Origin: Caballeronia ptereochthonis
Lineage (GTDB): Bacteria > Pseudomonadota > Gammaproteobacteria > Burkholderiales > Burkholderiaceae
Direction: 5' to 3'
DNA length: 64,000 bases
Assembly: GCF_001545075.1 (NCBI RefSeq)
Contig: NZ_FCOB02000011.1
Span: forward strand, 62,001 to 126,000
The position numbers and the translations under genes were made by a program. Shown in pieces: positions 34,640 through 43,446 of the stretch. The notes below the pieces were generated by a model. It was not told the DNA's origin. It saw only the letters and a program-made list of their open reading frames with translations, and did not search any database. Position 1 is the stretch's first letter, and every line of letters starts with the position of its first letter.

Positions 34640-35034
34640 TCAGACGCGGCTCGGCTCCGAAGACGCCGCCGCCGATGACGAGATCGCACGTTGCGTCAGC
34701 GTCAGCACCGCGCCGAGGAGCAGCGCCGCCGCGACGACGACCAGACCCGCGTTCGTGCTGTGCGTCACGTCCTTCATCCAGCCGATGATCGACGGACTGA
34801 CGAACCCGGCGAGATTGCCGATTGAGTTGATCATCGCGATTCCGGCAGCGGCGGCGGTGCCGGTCAGTACGCTGCTCGGATAGGTCCAGAAGACCGGCAT
34901 CATCGACAGCACGCCGGCCGTGCCGAGCGACAGCGTGAGCATGGCGAGCGCGAGATTGCCCGCATGGAGCGTGCTCGCGTAGAAGCCCGCTGCCGCGGCG
35001 GCGCGTCCGCTCGCGCCTGCCTTCGACGCGCATG
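34640..35034 (-). pseudogene. MFS transporter, C-terminal fragment
   Basis: Only the last ~130 residues of an ACS-type MFS carrier remain: LAMLTLSLGTAGVLSMMPVFWTYPSSVLTGTAAAAGIAMINSIGNLAGFVSPSIIGWMKDVTHSTNAGL, corresponding to helices 9-12. The rest of a ~430-residue protein is missing; the GNAT gene ends just beyond the break. It would have formed an uptake-oxidation pair with the broken dld gene that follows it 8 bp later. Confidence 0.8.
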
Positions 35035-35040
35035 CATCAT

Positions 35041-35589
35041 TCAGCCATCGACCGGATTCGTCGGCGTTTCGAGATTGAGTTGATAGAACGCCGCGTCCAG
35101 CCAACGTCCGAACTTGAATCCGGCTTCCTTGATGGTTCCAGCTTGAACGAACCCCAGCCGGGTGTGCAGTCCGATGCTCGCTCCATTCGCCGCGTCGACG
35201 CATCCGACAAGAACGTGCACCTGCGCTTCGCGCGCGCGCCGGATCACTTCGCGCAACAGGCGCTCGCCGAGTCCACGGCCACGATGTTCGCGATGCACGT
35301 AGACGCTGTGTTCCACCGAATATTTATACGCAGGAAATGCGCGAAACGTGCCCCAGCTTGCGAAGCCGAGCAGCGTTCCTTTGGCGTCCACCGCTCCCAC
35401 GACCGGAAAGCCGCCTGCGCGCTTGGCTGCGAACCATGTCGACATCGCCTGTGGAGGACGTGGCGCGTAGTCGTACAAGGCAGTCGAATTGACGATGGCT
35501 TCGTTCAGGATTTCGAGTATGGCCGAAGCATGCTCGGCTTCGTTGCAGTCGATCAGGCGCACGTCATCGCGTGGTTCGGGTGAGTTCAT
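35041..35589 (-). CDS. GNAT-family N-acetyltransferase (phosphinothricin acetyltransferase-like)
   Basis: A 182-residue acetyl-CoA-dependent N-acetyltransferase. The N-terminal AEHASAILEILNEAIVNSTALYDYAPR matches the PAT/Bar subgroup (small amino acids or phosphinothricin-like compounds, methionine sulfoximine), and the acetyl-CoA loop is VYVHREHRGRGLGERLLREV (the R/Q-x-x-G-x-G/A signature). GLHTRLGFVQAGTIKEAGFKFGRWLD is also typical. I start at the ATG at 35589; one four codons upstream is possible. It stands alone and its substrate is unknown. Confidence 0.85.
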   Translation of the reverse strand: MNSPEPRDDVRLIDCNEAEHASAILEILNEAIVNSTALYDYAPRPPQAMSTWFAAKRAGGFPVVGAVDAKGTLLGFASWGTFRAFPAYKYSVEHSVYVHREHRGRGLGERLLREVIRRAREAQVHVLVGCVDAANGASIGLHTRLGFVQAGTIKEAGFKFGRWLDAAFYQLNLETPTNPVDG

Positions 35590-35651
35590 TGGTGATCCCA
35601 TGTAAATCGAAATAGCTTCATCGAGCGATGTCCGGATGCATGCGAAGCGTT

Positions 35652-36263
35652 CTATGCACCCGGGACGTTACAGAGAGCGAGGATGTAGCGCGCGGCGCTG
35701 GACGTGGGGTTGCTGAAGATCAGCGGCTGATTCAGCCGCATGGCCAGACAATCGCCTTGCTGAAGCGCATGAAGCTCGGTTCCGAGGACGATGTCGATGC
35801 GCCCGCTCATCACCCAGACCTGCTGATGCACGGTGGATTCGCGCCCACCCGTCTCATAGGCCACGCGCGCGCCTGGCGGAAAGTTCACTTCCACCAGCTG
35901 GATTGGAGAAGGCCAGCCCGGCGGAGAGAGATTCCGGCGCGTATAACCCGACTCCGGATCGCGCCATTTCAATTGCTGTGCGCGCCGGACGAGCGGTTCC
36001 GAAGGCGTGCCTTCCTGTTCGCCGCCGAAGAGGCTGGCGAGCGATACGTCGAGCCCGGCCGCGAGTTTCTCCAGAACGACCGCCGTCGGACTCGCGGCGC
36101 CGCGTTCGATCATCGAAATCATTGACCGGCTCACGCCGCAACGGGTCGCCAGTGCGTCGAGCGTGTAGCCGCGCGTCGCCCGCAACTCGCGCACGCGGTC
36201 GGCGATGCGCCGGTTGATTCCGGAGTCGGCGACTTCCTCTGATGATTTGGCTTCTTCCAGCAT
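35652..36263 (-). CDS. XRE-family regulator with C-terminal cupin sensor domain
   Basis: A 203-residue regulator: an N-terminal helix-turn-helix (IADRVRELRATRGYTLDALATRCGVSRSMISMIERGAASPTAVVLEKLAAGLDVSLASLF, about residues 15-75) joined to a small cupin (QLVEVNFPPGARVAYETGGRESTVHQQVWVMSGRIDIVLG). Members of this class sense small amines, acids or amino-acid derivatives. I start at the ATG at 36263, because the upstream ATG at 36302 would place the conserved palindrome and -35-like box inside the gene. It is divergent from a cysteine hydrolase and MFS pair, its likely targets. Confidence 0.87.
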   Translation of the reverse strand: MLEEAKSSEEVADSGINRRIADRVRELRATRGYTLDALATRCGVSRSMISMIERGAASPTAVVLEKLAAGLDVSLASLFGGEQEGTPSEPLVRRAQQLKWRDPESGYTRRNLSPPGWPSPIQLVEVNFPPGARVAYETGGRESTVHQQVWVMSGRIDIVLGTELHALQQGDCLAMRLNQPLIFSNPTSSAARYILALCNVPGA

Positions 36264-36284
36264 AATGGAACCATTTTCCAGTAA

Positions 36285-36302
36285 ACAAGAAATTCTTGTC
36301 AA
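36285..36302 (-). promoter_or_regulatory. Palindrome overlapping a TTGACA box upstream of the XRE-cupin gene
   Basis: ACAAGAAATTCTTGT (36285-36299) is a perfect 15-bp palindrome. On the minus strand TTGACA (36302-36297) overlaps it, a consensus -35 box for the regulator gene. This suggests autoregulation and possibly control of the divergent operon. A convincing -10 hexamer is not seen. Confidence 0.5.
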
Positions 36303-36423
36303 CGACAGATCGCGCCTTTTCGTCCCGGCTGGCGCGGCTGGCTCGCAATGAAGGTGACTTTTTCACCGCCGCGAGCGCCTCGGATTCATGCCGAATCAGG
36401 TAATAAACATGGCCAAACAGTAA

Positions 36424-36453
36424 TTGGACTCGCAATAATGTCGATCCTATAGT
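36424..36453 (+). promoter_or_regulatory. Putative sigma-70 promoter of the cysteine hydrolase/MFS unit
   Basis: TTGGAC (36424-36429), an 18-bp spacer and TATAGT (36448-36453) resemble a vegetative promoter about 60 bp upstream of the hydrolase start codon. Confidence 0.45.
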
Positions 36454-36510
36454 TTTTCTGCCGACACACATGGCACACGCGTCCCAGAGAAACTTTCGGA
36501 GATTGAAGAG

Positions 36511-37197
36511 ATGAATGCAGGATTGAACGAGATGTTGGCGAAAGCCTTTGCAGAAGCCACCGAGCTCTATCAGCAACGCGGCTTTCAGCGGCGCGTCGGG
36601 TTTGGCAGGAAGCCGGCGCTGGTCAACGTCGATCTCGCGAACGCATGGACCCGGCCCGGCAATCCCTTCACGTGCGAGCACATCGACGACCGGATCATTC
36701 CCGGCGTGCAGCGCCTGCTCGCCGCATGTCGCGAGAACGGTCATCCGGTCATTCACGTGACCACGTGCTATCAGGTCACCGACCGCAACAACCCGTATAC
36801 GGACATGGGCCTCTGGCACAACAAGATTCCCGTCGATGTCGTTGCGCAATCGGATGAAAACCTCTGGGCGATCGATTCGCGCATCGCGCCGATCGAGGGC
36901 GAGCAGGTGCTCATCAAGAAGCGCGCGAGCTCGTTCCATGGAACGTACCTCGCGGGCTATCTGCGCGCGGCGGGCGTCGACACGATTCTCGTGACCGGAG
37001 TCACGGCTTCGGCCTGCGTGCGCACGACGCTGTGCGACGGACTCGCCGAAGGCTTCCGCACGATCGCGGTGCGCGAGTGCATTGGCGATCGCGTGCCGGG
37101 CGCGGTCGAATGGAACCTCTTCGATATCGATGCAAAGTTCGCGGACGTCGAATCGGTCGATCGCTGCGTCGACTATCTGCAATCGGTGAAGGGCTGA
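36511..37197 (+). CDS. Isochorismatase-like cysteine hydrolase (N-carbamoylsarcosine amidase type)
   Basis: A 228-residue cytoplasmic amidohydrolase of the isochorismatase superfamily. The Asp-Lys-Cys triad is apparent: Asp in PALVNVDLANAW, Lys in VLIKKRASSFHGT, and Cys in VTGVTASACVRTT, with the cis-peptide motif GVTAS before it. The N-terminal extension and spacing match N-carbamoylsarcosine amidase and related ring-opening or deamidating enzymes. GGAG precedes the ATG. The next gene is an MFS uptake carrier and the divergent gene an XRE-cupin regulator, so this is a small uptake-and-hydrolysis unit for an amide or carbamoyl compound; the substrate is not known. Confidence 0.82.
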   Translation: MNAGLNEMLAKAFAEATELYQQRGFQRRVGFGRKPALVNVDLANAWTRPGNPFTCEHIDDRIIPGVQRLLAACRENGHPVIHVTTCYQVTDRNNPYTDMGLWHNKIPVDVVAQSDENLWAIDSRIAPIEGEQVLIKKRASSFHGTYLAGYLRAAGVDTILVTGVTASACVRTTLCDGLAEGFRTIAVRECIGDRVPGAVEWNLFDIDAKFADVESVDRCVDYLQSVKG

Positions 37198-37320
37198 GCG
37201 CCGCGCGGGCCGCCCGGCGACACGGGTTCGCACGGGAAATGGCTAGACCGTGCGAGCGCCTCTGGCTTCCACAGGGTTTCGGTTCGACGCTTGACATCAC
37301 CCATCTTTGGAGAGAATGCG

Positions 37321-38655
37321 ATGAGCGAAAGTGCACTACCGGGCGCAGTGCTGACCGACGAGGCCGCGCCGCATTCCCTGGCGACGGTGAACGCCACCTA
37401 TCGCCGGATCACGTGGCGTCTGATTCCGTTTCTCTTCGTGTGCTACGTGGCGGCATATCTGGACCGCATCAACATCGGCTTCGCGCAGATTCAGATGCGC
37501 AACGATCTCGGTTTCAGCGACGCCGTGTATGGGCTCGGCGCGGGCATCTTCTTCGCGGGGTATTTCCTCTTCGAAGTGCCGAGCAATCTCGTCCTCGAGC
37601 GCATCGGCGCACGCAAGACCCTGATCCGGATCATGCTGCTCTGGGGCCTGACGTCGGCCGGCATGATGTTCGTGAAGTCGCCCACCACGTTCTATATCAT
37701 GCGTTTCATGCTCGGTGTCTTCGAGGCGGGCTTCTTTCCGGGCATGATCTTCTACCTCACCTACTGGTATCCGGCCGAGCGTCGCGGCCGCGTGATGGCG
37801 CTCTTCCTCACCGCGGTGGCGATGGCCGGCGTGCTGGGCGGCCCGGTGTCGGGATGGGCGCTGAATCGTCTCGACGGCCTGCACGGCCTGCAAGGCTGGC
37901 AGTGGCTCTTCCTTGTGGAAGGACTGCCGTCGTGTCTCCTCGGGATCGCCGCGTACTTCCATCTCGACGATAATCCCCGCGAGGCGCGCTGGCTGAGCGA
38001 CGCAGAAAAGACCATCGTGCGGCATCAGCTCGACAAGGAGCGTGATGCCGGGTCGCCCTTCGACAGGCATGGCTTTGGCGGTGCACTGAAGAGCGGGCGC
38101 ATCTATGCCCTGGCGTTCGTCTGGTTCACGTTCATCTGCGGCGTGTACGCGATCAGCTTCTGGCTGCCCGCCTTGATCCGCGGCGCGGGCGTCACCGATG
38201 CGTACTCGATCGGCATGCTGTCCGCCATTCCCTACGGCGTCGCGGTGCTCACGATGGTGCTCGTGAGCCGTCACTCGGACCGCACGCGCGAGCGCCGCTG
38301 GCACACGGCGGCCTGCGCGCTGATCGGTGCTGCGGCGCTGTCGGCCATCGCCGGCACGGGCTCCGATCTGACGCTCGCGCTCGCATGCATCAGCGTGGCG
38401 ACAGCCTGCATCTTCACCTTGCAGCCGCTCTTCTGGGCGATCGCCACCGACTTTCTCGCGGGCACGCGCGCGGCAGCGGGCACGATCGCGTTCATCAACA
38501 GCCTCGGCCTGCTCGGCGGCTTTGCGAGCCCGAGCATGCTGGGCTTCGTCAAGACGGTGACGGGGAGCCTGAACAACGGGCTGTATGTCGTCTCGGCGCT
38601 GCTCGTGACCGGCGCGTTGATCACGCTGCGCCGGGCCGGACGACCGGTAAGATAG
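37321..38655 (+). CDS. MFS transporter, ACS (anion:cation symporter) family
   Basis: A 444-residue twelve-helix carrier for organic anions. RRITWRLIPFLFVCYVAAYLDRINIGFAQIQMRNDLG and YFLFEVPSNLVLERIGARKTL are diagnostic of the ACS/phthalate permease branch; WQWLFLVEGLPSCLLGIAAYFHLDDNP ends the first half. The ATG at 37321 follows GGAGAG. It probably imports the substrate of the cysteine hydrolase encoded just upstream. An adjacent co-directional LysR gene may also influence it. Confidence 0.9.
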   Translation: MSESALPGAVLTDEAAPHSLATVNATYRRITWRLIPFLFVCYVAAYLDRINIGFAQIQMRNDLGFSDAVYGLGAGIFFAGYFLFEVPSNLVLERIGARKTLIRIMLLWGLTSAGMMFVKSPTTFYIMRFMLGVFEAGFFPGMIFYLTYWYPAERRGRVMALFLTAVAMAGVLGGPVSGWALNRLDGLHGLQGWQWLFLVEGLPSCLLGIAAYFHLDDNPREARWLSDAEKTIVRHQLDKERDAGSPFDRHGFGGALKSGRIYALAFVWFTFICGVYAISFWLPALIRGAGVTDAYSIGMLSAIPYGVAVLTMVLVSRHSDRTRERRWHTAACALIGAAALSAIAGTGSDLTLALACISVATACIFTLQPLFWAIATDFLAGTRAAAGTIAFINSLGLLGGFASPSMLGFVKTVTGSLNNGLYVVSALLVTGALITLRRAGRPVR

Positions 38656-38723
38656 AGCACACGCCCGGAGCGCGATGAAGCTGCGTCCGGCCCGTCCGAC
38701 GCCAAAGAAGTTTACGACGCGAC

Positions 38724-39635
38724 ATGCGCATCGACGTTCATCACATCCGAGCCTTTCTGGCGGTCGCGGACGCGCTGCAATTCAGCGTCGCGGCCGAGCG
38801 ATTGCACATGACGCAGCCGGCGTTGAGCCGCATCATCAAGGCGCTCGAGGAATCGGTGGGCGCAGCGCTGCTCGCGCGCACGACACGGCGCGTCGAACTG
38901 ACGAATGCGGGCCGTGTGTTCGCGGAGCATTGCCAGCTCGCGCTCACGCATATCGAGCAGGCGATCACGCTCGCGCAGCGCGCGGAGGCGGGCAACATCG
39001 GGCATTTGCGCATCGCCTACATGGACTTCGCGATCAACGGGACCTTGCCGGCCATCATCGAGGCTTTCGGCAAGAAGTTTCCGTCGATCAACATCGATCT
39101 CGTGCACATGCCGAGCACGGTGCAGAAGGAAGCGATGCTCGATGCGACCATCGACGTGGGCTTCATGATCGGGCCGTTCGCGGCGCCGGGCGTCGAGACG
39201 CGCATCTTCGGCCGTGAGCCGATGGTCGCGCTGCTGCCCGCTGCACACCCGCTCACGGAGAAAAAGACGCTGCGCCTCGCCGATCTCGCCGACGAGCGCT
39301 TCGTGCTCGGCACGCCGCATTCGTGGGAAGCGTTTCGCCATCACTTCTTCTCGATCTGCCATCGCGTGGGGTTTTCGCCGTCGATCGCGCAGGAGGCGTC
39401 GACGAGCGACGGCATCATCGGGCTGGTCGCGGCGAACACCGGCGTGAGCATCTATCCCGAATGCATCCGGAATATCCAGCGCAGCGGCTTGTGCGTGCGC
39501 CCGCTCGCGGACAAAGGCACCGAGATCGAAATGGTCGTGTGCTGGCGCGCGGATACGCGCAATCCGTCGGTCGAGACCTTCGTCGGCGAGCTGAAGACCG
39601 CGGCGTTCCAGCGGAGCGGGCGGCGGCAGGCGTAG
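38724..39635 (+). CDS. LysR-family transcriptional regulator
   Basis: A 303-residue LysR protein with HTH LAVADALQFSVAAERLHMTQPALSRIIKALEESVGAALLARTTR (residues 12-55) and the co-inducer domain starting at IGHLRIAYMDFAINGTLPAIIEAF. It lies 68 bp after the ACS transporter gene in the same direction and may regulate it. The branch resembles BenM/CatM-like members in its TTRRVELTNAG wing. Effector unknown. Confidence 0.87.
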   Translation: MRIDVHHIRAFLAVADALQFSVAAERLHMTQPALSRIIKALEESVGAALLARTTRRVELTNAGRVFAEHCQLALTHIEQAITLAQRAEAGNIGHLRIAYMDFAINGTLPAIIEAFGKKFPSINIDLVHMPSTVQKEAMLDATIDVGFMIGPFAAPGVETRIFGREPMVALLPAAHPLTEKKTLRLADLADERFVLGTPHSWEAFRHHFFSICHRVGFSPSIAQEASTSDGIIGLVAANTGVSIYPECIRNIQRSGLCVRPLADKGTEIEMVVCWRADTRNPSVETFVGELKTAAFQRSGRRQA

Positions 39636-39679
39636 TGAGGCGCGGGGAGCGGGAGACTGCGGCGAGAGACCGATGCTAC

Positions 39680-40933
39680 CTACCGCGCCACAGCGGACCG
39701 CAACGCCGCCTGCCGCCGCACGATCCAGTTGAACAGCGGCGTCGCCATCAGCGTGCTCAGCACGGCCATCAGCACCAGGATCGAGAACAACCCGGGCAGG
39801 ATCACCCCGGCCGCGAGACCGATGTTGATGATGATCAGCTCCATCAACCCGCGCGCGTTCATCAGCGCGCCGATCGCCATGGCATCGCCGGACGGCTCGC
39901 CGTTCAGGCGCGCCGCCGCCCAGCACGCGATGCCCTTGCCGCCGAACGACGCGAGCAGGATGACGATGGCGGCGACCATGATGCTCGGGTCCGTCAGCAC
40001 GTCGAGCCGCGTATTCAGCCCCGAATAAGTGAAGAACATCGGCAGGAGGAACACGACGACGAACGGCTGCAGCATGTCGCGCAGCTTCTCGGTCAGCGGG
40101 CCGCGCGGCAGCGCGACGCCGAGCAGGAAGCCGCCGAACACCGCATGGATGCCGATGGCGTCCATCGCGAAGGCGCAAAGAGAGAACAGCACCAGGACGG
40201 TCGCGAGCACGCTGGCGGGCAGCGGCATGTCCGGATTCAGACCGGCCGCGAGCCTGCGCAACAGCTTGTTGCCAGCGAGGATCATGAACAGCGCGAAGGC
40301 CGCGCCGCCGCCGATGGCGGCGTACGCGCCCATCCACGAGCCGCCGAAGCTCGCAAGCACGATCGCGAGGATGCACCATGCGGCCGCGTCGTCGAATGCG
40401 CCGGCGGTCAGCGCGAGCGTGCCGAGCGCGGTGCCGGCCAGCCCGCGCTCGTGGATGATGCGCGCGAGCATCGGAAATGCGGTGATCGCGATCGCCGCGC
40501 CGAGAAAGAGCGACGCCTCGTAGAGCCGCACTTTCTCGGCGAACAGCCCGGGAATCGTGTGCAGCCAGGGCGCAAGCGCAAACGCGAGCGCGAAGGGCGC
40601 GACGATGCCGGCGAGCGACACGCTCATCGCGCTCTTCGCCCGCGCGCGAAAGTGGTCGGCGCGAAATTCGGTGCCGACGAGGAACATGTAGAGCCCGACG
40701 CCGAGCTGCGCGGCGACGTAGAGCATGCCCATCGTGGCCTTGGGAAACAGCGCCTGCTGCCACTGCGGCAGCAGCAGCCCGAACAGCGATGGCCCGAGCA
40801 GGACGCCGGCGATCATCTCGCCGACCACTTGAGGCTGGCCGGCGCGTTGCGCGAGTCGGCCGACCAGCTGGCTCGCCAGCACGATCACGGCGGCCTGTAT
40901 GAAGAAGTAGACGGACAACTGGGCGGTCGGCAT
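39680..40933 (-). CDS. CPA2-family cation:proton antiporter
   Basis: A 417-residue, roughly twelve-helix Na+(K+)/H+ antiporter of the KefB/NapA-like family, without a C-terminal TrkA domain. The family signature GEMIAGVLLGPSLFGLLLPQ is near residue 38, and the double-acidic centre is in TAGAFDDAAAWCILA. The ATG at 40933 is chosen from the start of the first hydrophobic helix (VYFFIQAAVIVLASQLVGRL); the ribosome site is poor, and the longer frame adds sequence overlapping the LysR gene. Likely role: pH or ion homeostasis. Confidence 0.83.
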   Translation of the reverse strand: MPTAQLSVYFFIQAAVIVLASQLVGRLAQRAGQPQVVGEMIAGVLLGPSLFGLLLPQWQQALFPKATMGMLYVAAQLGVGLYMFLVGTEFRADHFRARAKSAMSVSLAGIVAPFALAFALAPWLHTIPGLFAEKVRLYEASLFLGAAIAITAFPMLARIIHERGLAGTALGTLALTAGAFDDAAAWCILAIVLASFGGSWMGAYAAIGGGAAFALFMILAGNKLLRRLAAGLNPDMPLPASVLATVLVLFSLCAFAMDAIGIHAVFGGFLLGVALPRGPLTEKLRDMLQPFVVVFLLPMFFTYSGLNTRLDVLTDPSIMVAAIVILLASFGGKGIACWAAARLNGEPSGDAMAIGALMNARGLMELIIINIGLAAGVILPGLFSILVLMAVLSTLMATPLFNWIVRRQAALRSAVAR

Positions 40934-40992
40934 TGTCGGCGGAACGAAAAAAAAAAGAACGACCGCAGTCTGATGTCGAAGACGACGGTTCG

Positions 40993-41913
40993 TCAACCGG
41001 GCGCTCGATCTCCGGAATCGAGAAGATTGGCGGTGAAATCGCACGATTGTGCAGCGAGCCGGGCGACGGCCGCGCTCAGCGAATGAGCCTGATCGGCCCG
41101 ATGCATCGCGATGTACCGCACGGGCGGAAGCGCGGGCCGCGTCTGCACCACGACGAGCGCGCGCCGCTCCAGCATACGCGAAAGGCACGCCTTCGGCAGA
41201 TAGCTGACGCCGAGACCCGAGAGCGCCAGACCGATCTGCGCGATCAGGCTGTTACTCGCCAGGATCTTCTGCGGCGCCACGCCCTGCTCCTGCAAAAAGC
41301 GGCTGTATACGTACCCCGTGCCGGAGAGGCCGCCCTGCAGAATGAGCGGAAACTTCGCGACTTCCGTGAGCGGAATGGCGCTCTTGCGCGGCGCGAGACT
41401 GGCCGCGCACATCCACGCGTTGTCGACCTGGCCGACGGGCGTCGTCGCAAAGGATTCGACCTCGTGCGTTTGCGGAACGATGATCACGTCCATCGTCGCC
41501 GCCGCGAGCCGCTCGCGCAAGGTCGCGTTCAGATCCACTTCCGCCTCGACGTTGACCTTCGGGTACTCGGCCTGGATCGCCGCGATCAGGCGCGGCAGCC
41601 ACGTGAGCGCCGTGAGCTCGGTCACGCCGATGCGAATCTGCCGCACGAGCGATGTCTTCGAGCTGATGCGCTCGACGATCCGGTCGCGCCGCTCCAGCAG
41701 CTCCTTCGCATATTCGAAGCATTCCGTGCCCTTCTCGGTGAGCCGGGCGCTGCGATTCGCCCGGTCGAACATCGAGATGCCGAACGCGCGTTCCAGTTCC
41801 TGCACGCGCTTGGAGACCGCCGACTGGGTCGTGTTCAGGCGCACCGCGGCGGCCTCGAAGGAGCCGAGCTGAACGATCCAGTACAGCGCTTCCATCTGCT
41901 TGAAAGTCAGCAT
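40993..41913 (-). CDS. LysR-family transcriptional regulator
   Basis: A 306-residue LysR protein with HTH LYWIVQLGSFEAAAVRLNTTQSAVSKRVQELERAFGISMFDRANR (residues 10-54). It is divergent, across about 170 bp, from the symporter-aminotransferase operon, which is the expected target; the inducer is probably the transported amino or dicarboxylic acid. Confidence 0.88.
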   Translation of the reverse strand: MLTFKQMEALYWIVQLGSFEAAAVRLNTTQSAVSKRVQELERAFGISMFDRANRSARLTEKGTECFEYAKELLERRDRIVERISSKTSLVRQIRIGVTELTALTWLPRLIAAIQAEYPKVNVEAEVDLNATLRERLAAATMDVIIVPQTHEVESFATTPVGQVDNAWMCAASLAPRKSAIPLTEVAKFPLILQGGLSGTGYVYSRFLQEQGVAPQKILASNSLIAQIGLALSGLGVSYLPKACLSRMLERRALVVVQTRPALPPVRYIAMHRADQAHSLSAAVARLAAQSCDFTANLLDSGDRAPG

Positions 41914-42085
41914 TGGTGCCCGGGAAGCATGAATTAAAGCGATAGTTTCTCATAGAAAAAAATCGCTTTTTTTGCTTCTTTTGGCTGGATATGGTTTGAC
42001 ACCGAGCCTTGCGACGAGGCTCGACGTAGACGGCGCTCCCACGAGGGCGCACCCCGCCATCAATCGAGCCGCACCTGGAGAACGC

Positions 42086-43411
42086 ATGGAATCCGTGATC
42101 GAAACACCTTCCGCCGAACGCGTGGAACCCAAGCCGCGCATCGGGCTCGCCTGGCAGATCCTGATCGGGCTCGTCATCGGCATTGCCGTGGGCGTCGTGC
42201 TGAACCGCTTTCCGCAGGCGCGCGAGACGGTGGTCGGAGGCTTTCTTCAACCCGCGGGCGAGATCTTCATCCGCCTCATCAAGATGGTCGTCGTGCCGAT
42301 CGTGTTCACGAGCATGGTGATCGGCATCGCGGGCGTGGGCGACGGACGTGCGCTCGGTCGCATCGGCCTGAAGACGCTCATCTACTTCGAGGTCGTCACG
42401 ACGATCGCCATCGTGCTGGGGCTCGTGCTCGGCAATGTGCTGCAGCCCGGCGTCGGCACGGACATGTCGCAACTCGGTCACACGGACATCTCGCGCTTCG
42501 CGCAGACGTCGCAGCAGACGCAGGGGCATCACGGCTTCATGTCCCTCCTGCTCGGCATCATTCCTGACAACATCATCTCGTCGATGGGACGCGGCGACCT
42601 GCTGCCCGTCATCTTCTTCGCGGTGCTGTTCGGGCTGGGCCTGCAGTCGGTGCCCGCGGAATACCGAAAGCCGGTGCTCGCGACGTTCAAGGGCATCGGC
42701 GACGCGATGTTCAAGGTCACCGGCATGGTGATGCGCTACGCGCCGATCGGCGTGTGCGCCCTGATCGCGGTGACGGTCGCGAGCTTCGGCTTCGGATCGC
42801 TGCTGCCGCTGGTCAAGCTCGTCGCGGTGACTTACCTCGCCATCGTCCTGTTCGCGGTGTTCGTGCTCGGCGTCACGGCGCGCCTCTTCGGCTTCAGGAT
42901 TCTGACGCTGCTCAAGGTGATCAAGGACGAGCTGGTCATCGCGTTCTCCACGTGCAGTTCGGCCACCGTGCTGCCGCAACTGATGAAGAAGATGGAGGAC
43001 TTCGGCGTGCCCAAGAGCATCGCCACCTTCGTGGTGCCGACGGGCTACACGTTCAATCTCGACGGCGCGTCGATCTATCTCGGCATCGGCACGTTGTTCG
43101 TCGCGCAGCTCTACGGCGTGCATCTCGGCTTGCAGGAGCAGGTGGTGCTGATCCTGACGATGGTCGTCACGTCCAAGGGCGCGGCAGGCGTGCCGGGATT
43201 CATGTTCGTGATCCTGCTGACGACGCTGGCGAGCGCCGGGCTGCCGCTCGAAGGGCTCGCGTTCATCGCGGGCGTGGACCGCATCATGGACATGGGACGC
43301 ACCGCGCTGAACGTGGTGGGCAATGCGCTCGCGCCGCTCGTCATCGCGAAGTGGGAAGGGCAGTACGACGCGGAAAAAGGCAGGGCCTATCTCGCGTCGC
43401 TCGACGCCTGA
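42086..43411 (+). CDS. Dicarboxylate/amino acid:cation symporter (DctA/GltP family)
   Basis: A 441-residue DAACS carrier. It shows eight hydrophobic helices plus re-entrant loops; AFSTCSSATVLPQLMKKMEDFGVPKSIATFVVPTGYTFNLDGASIY contains the serine-rich hairpin HP1 and the NxDG motif, and VTSKGAAGVPGFMFVIL lies in HP2. The ATG at 42086 has GGAG six bases upstream. An extra polar insert (MSQLGHTDISRFAQTSQQTQGHHG) sits between helices 3 and 4, as in many DctA proteins. It is followed after 35 bp by a PLP enzyme, suggesting that an amino acid is imported and then processed. Confidence 0.92.
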   Translation: MESVIETPSAERVEPKPRIGLAWQILIGLVIGIAVGVVLNRFPQARETVVGGFLQPAGEIFIRLIKMVVVPIVFTSMVIGIAGVGDGRALGRIGLKTLIYFEVVTTIAIVLGLVLGNVLQPGVGTDMSQLGHTDISRFAQTSQQTQGHHGFMSLLLGIIPDNIISSMGRGDLLPVIFFAVLFGLGLQSVPAEYRKPVLATFKGIGDAMFKVTGMVMRYAPIGVCALIAVTVASFGFGSLLPLVKLVAVTYLAIVLFAVFVLGVTARLFGFRILTLLKVIKDELVIAFSTCSSATVLPQLMKKMEDFGVPKSIATFVVPTGYTFNLDGASIYLGIGTLFVAQLYGVHLGLQEQVVLILTMVVTSKGAAGVPGFMFVILLTTLASAGLPLEGLAFIAGVDRIMDMGRTALNVVGNALAPLVIAKWEGQYDAEKGRAYLASLDA

Positions 43412-43446
43412 GAGCCGATCAAGCAACACATCGAGGAGCAAGTCAG

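Noticed and set aside
38712-41086. Very long open frames on both strands (683 and 587 codons)
   Set aside because: They overlap the LysR and antiporter genes out of frame and have the low-complexity Arg/Ala/Asp/His composition typical of shadows.
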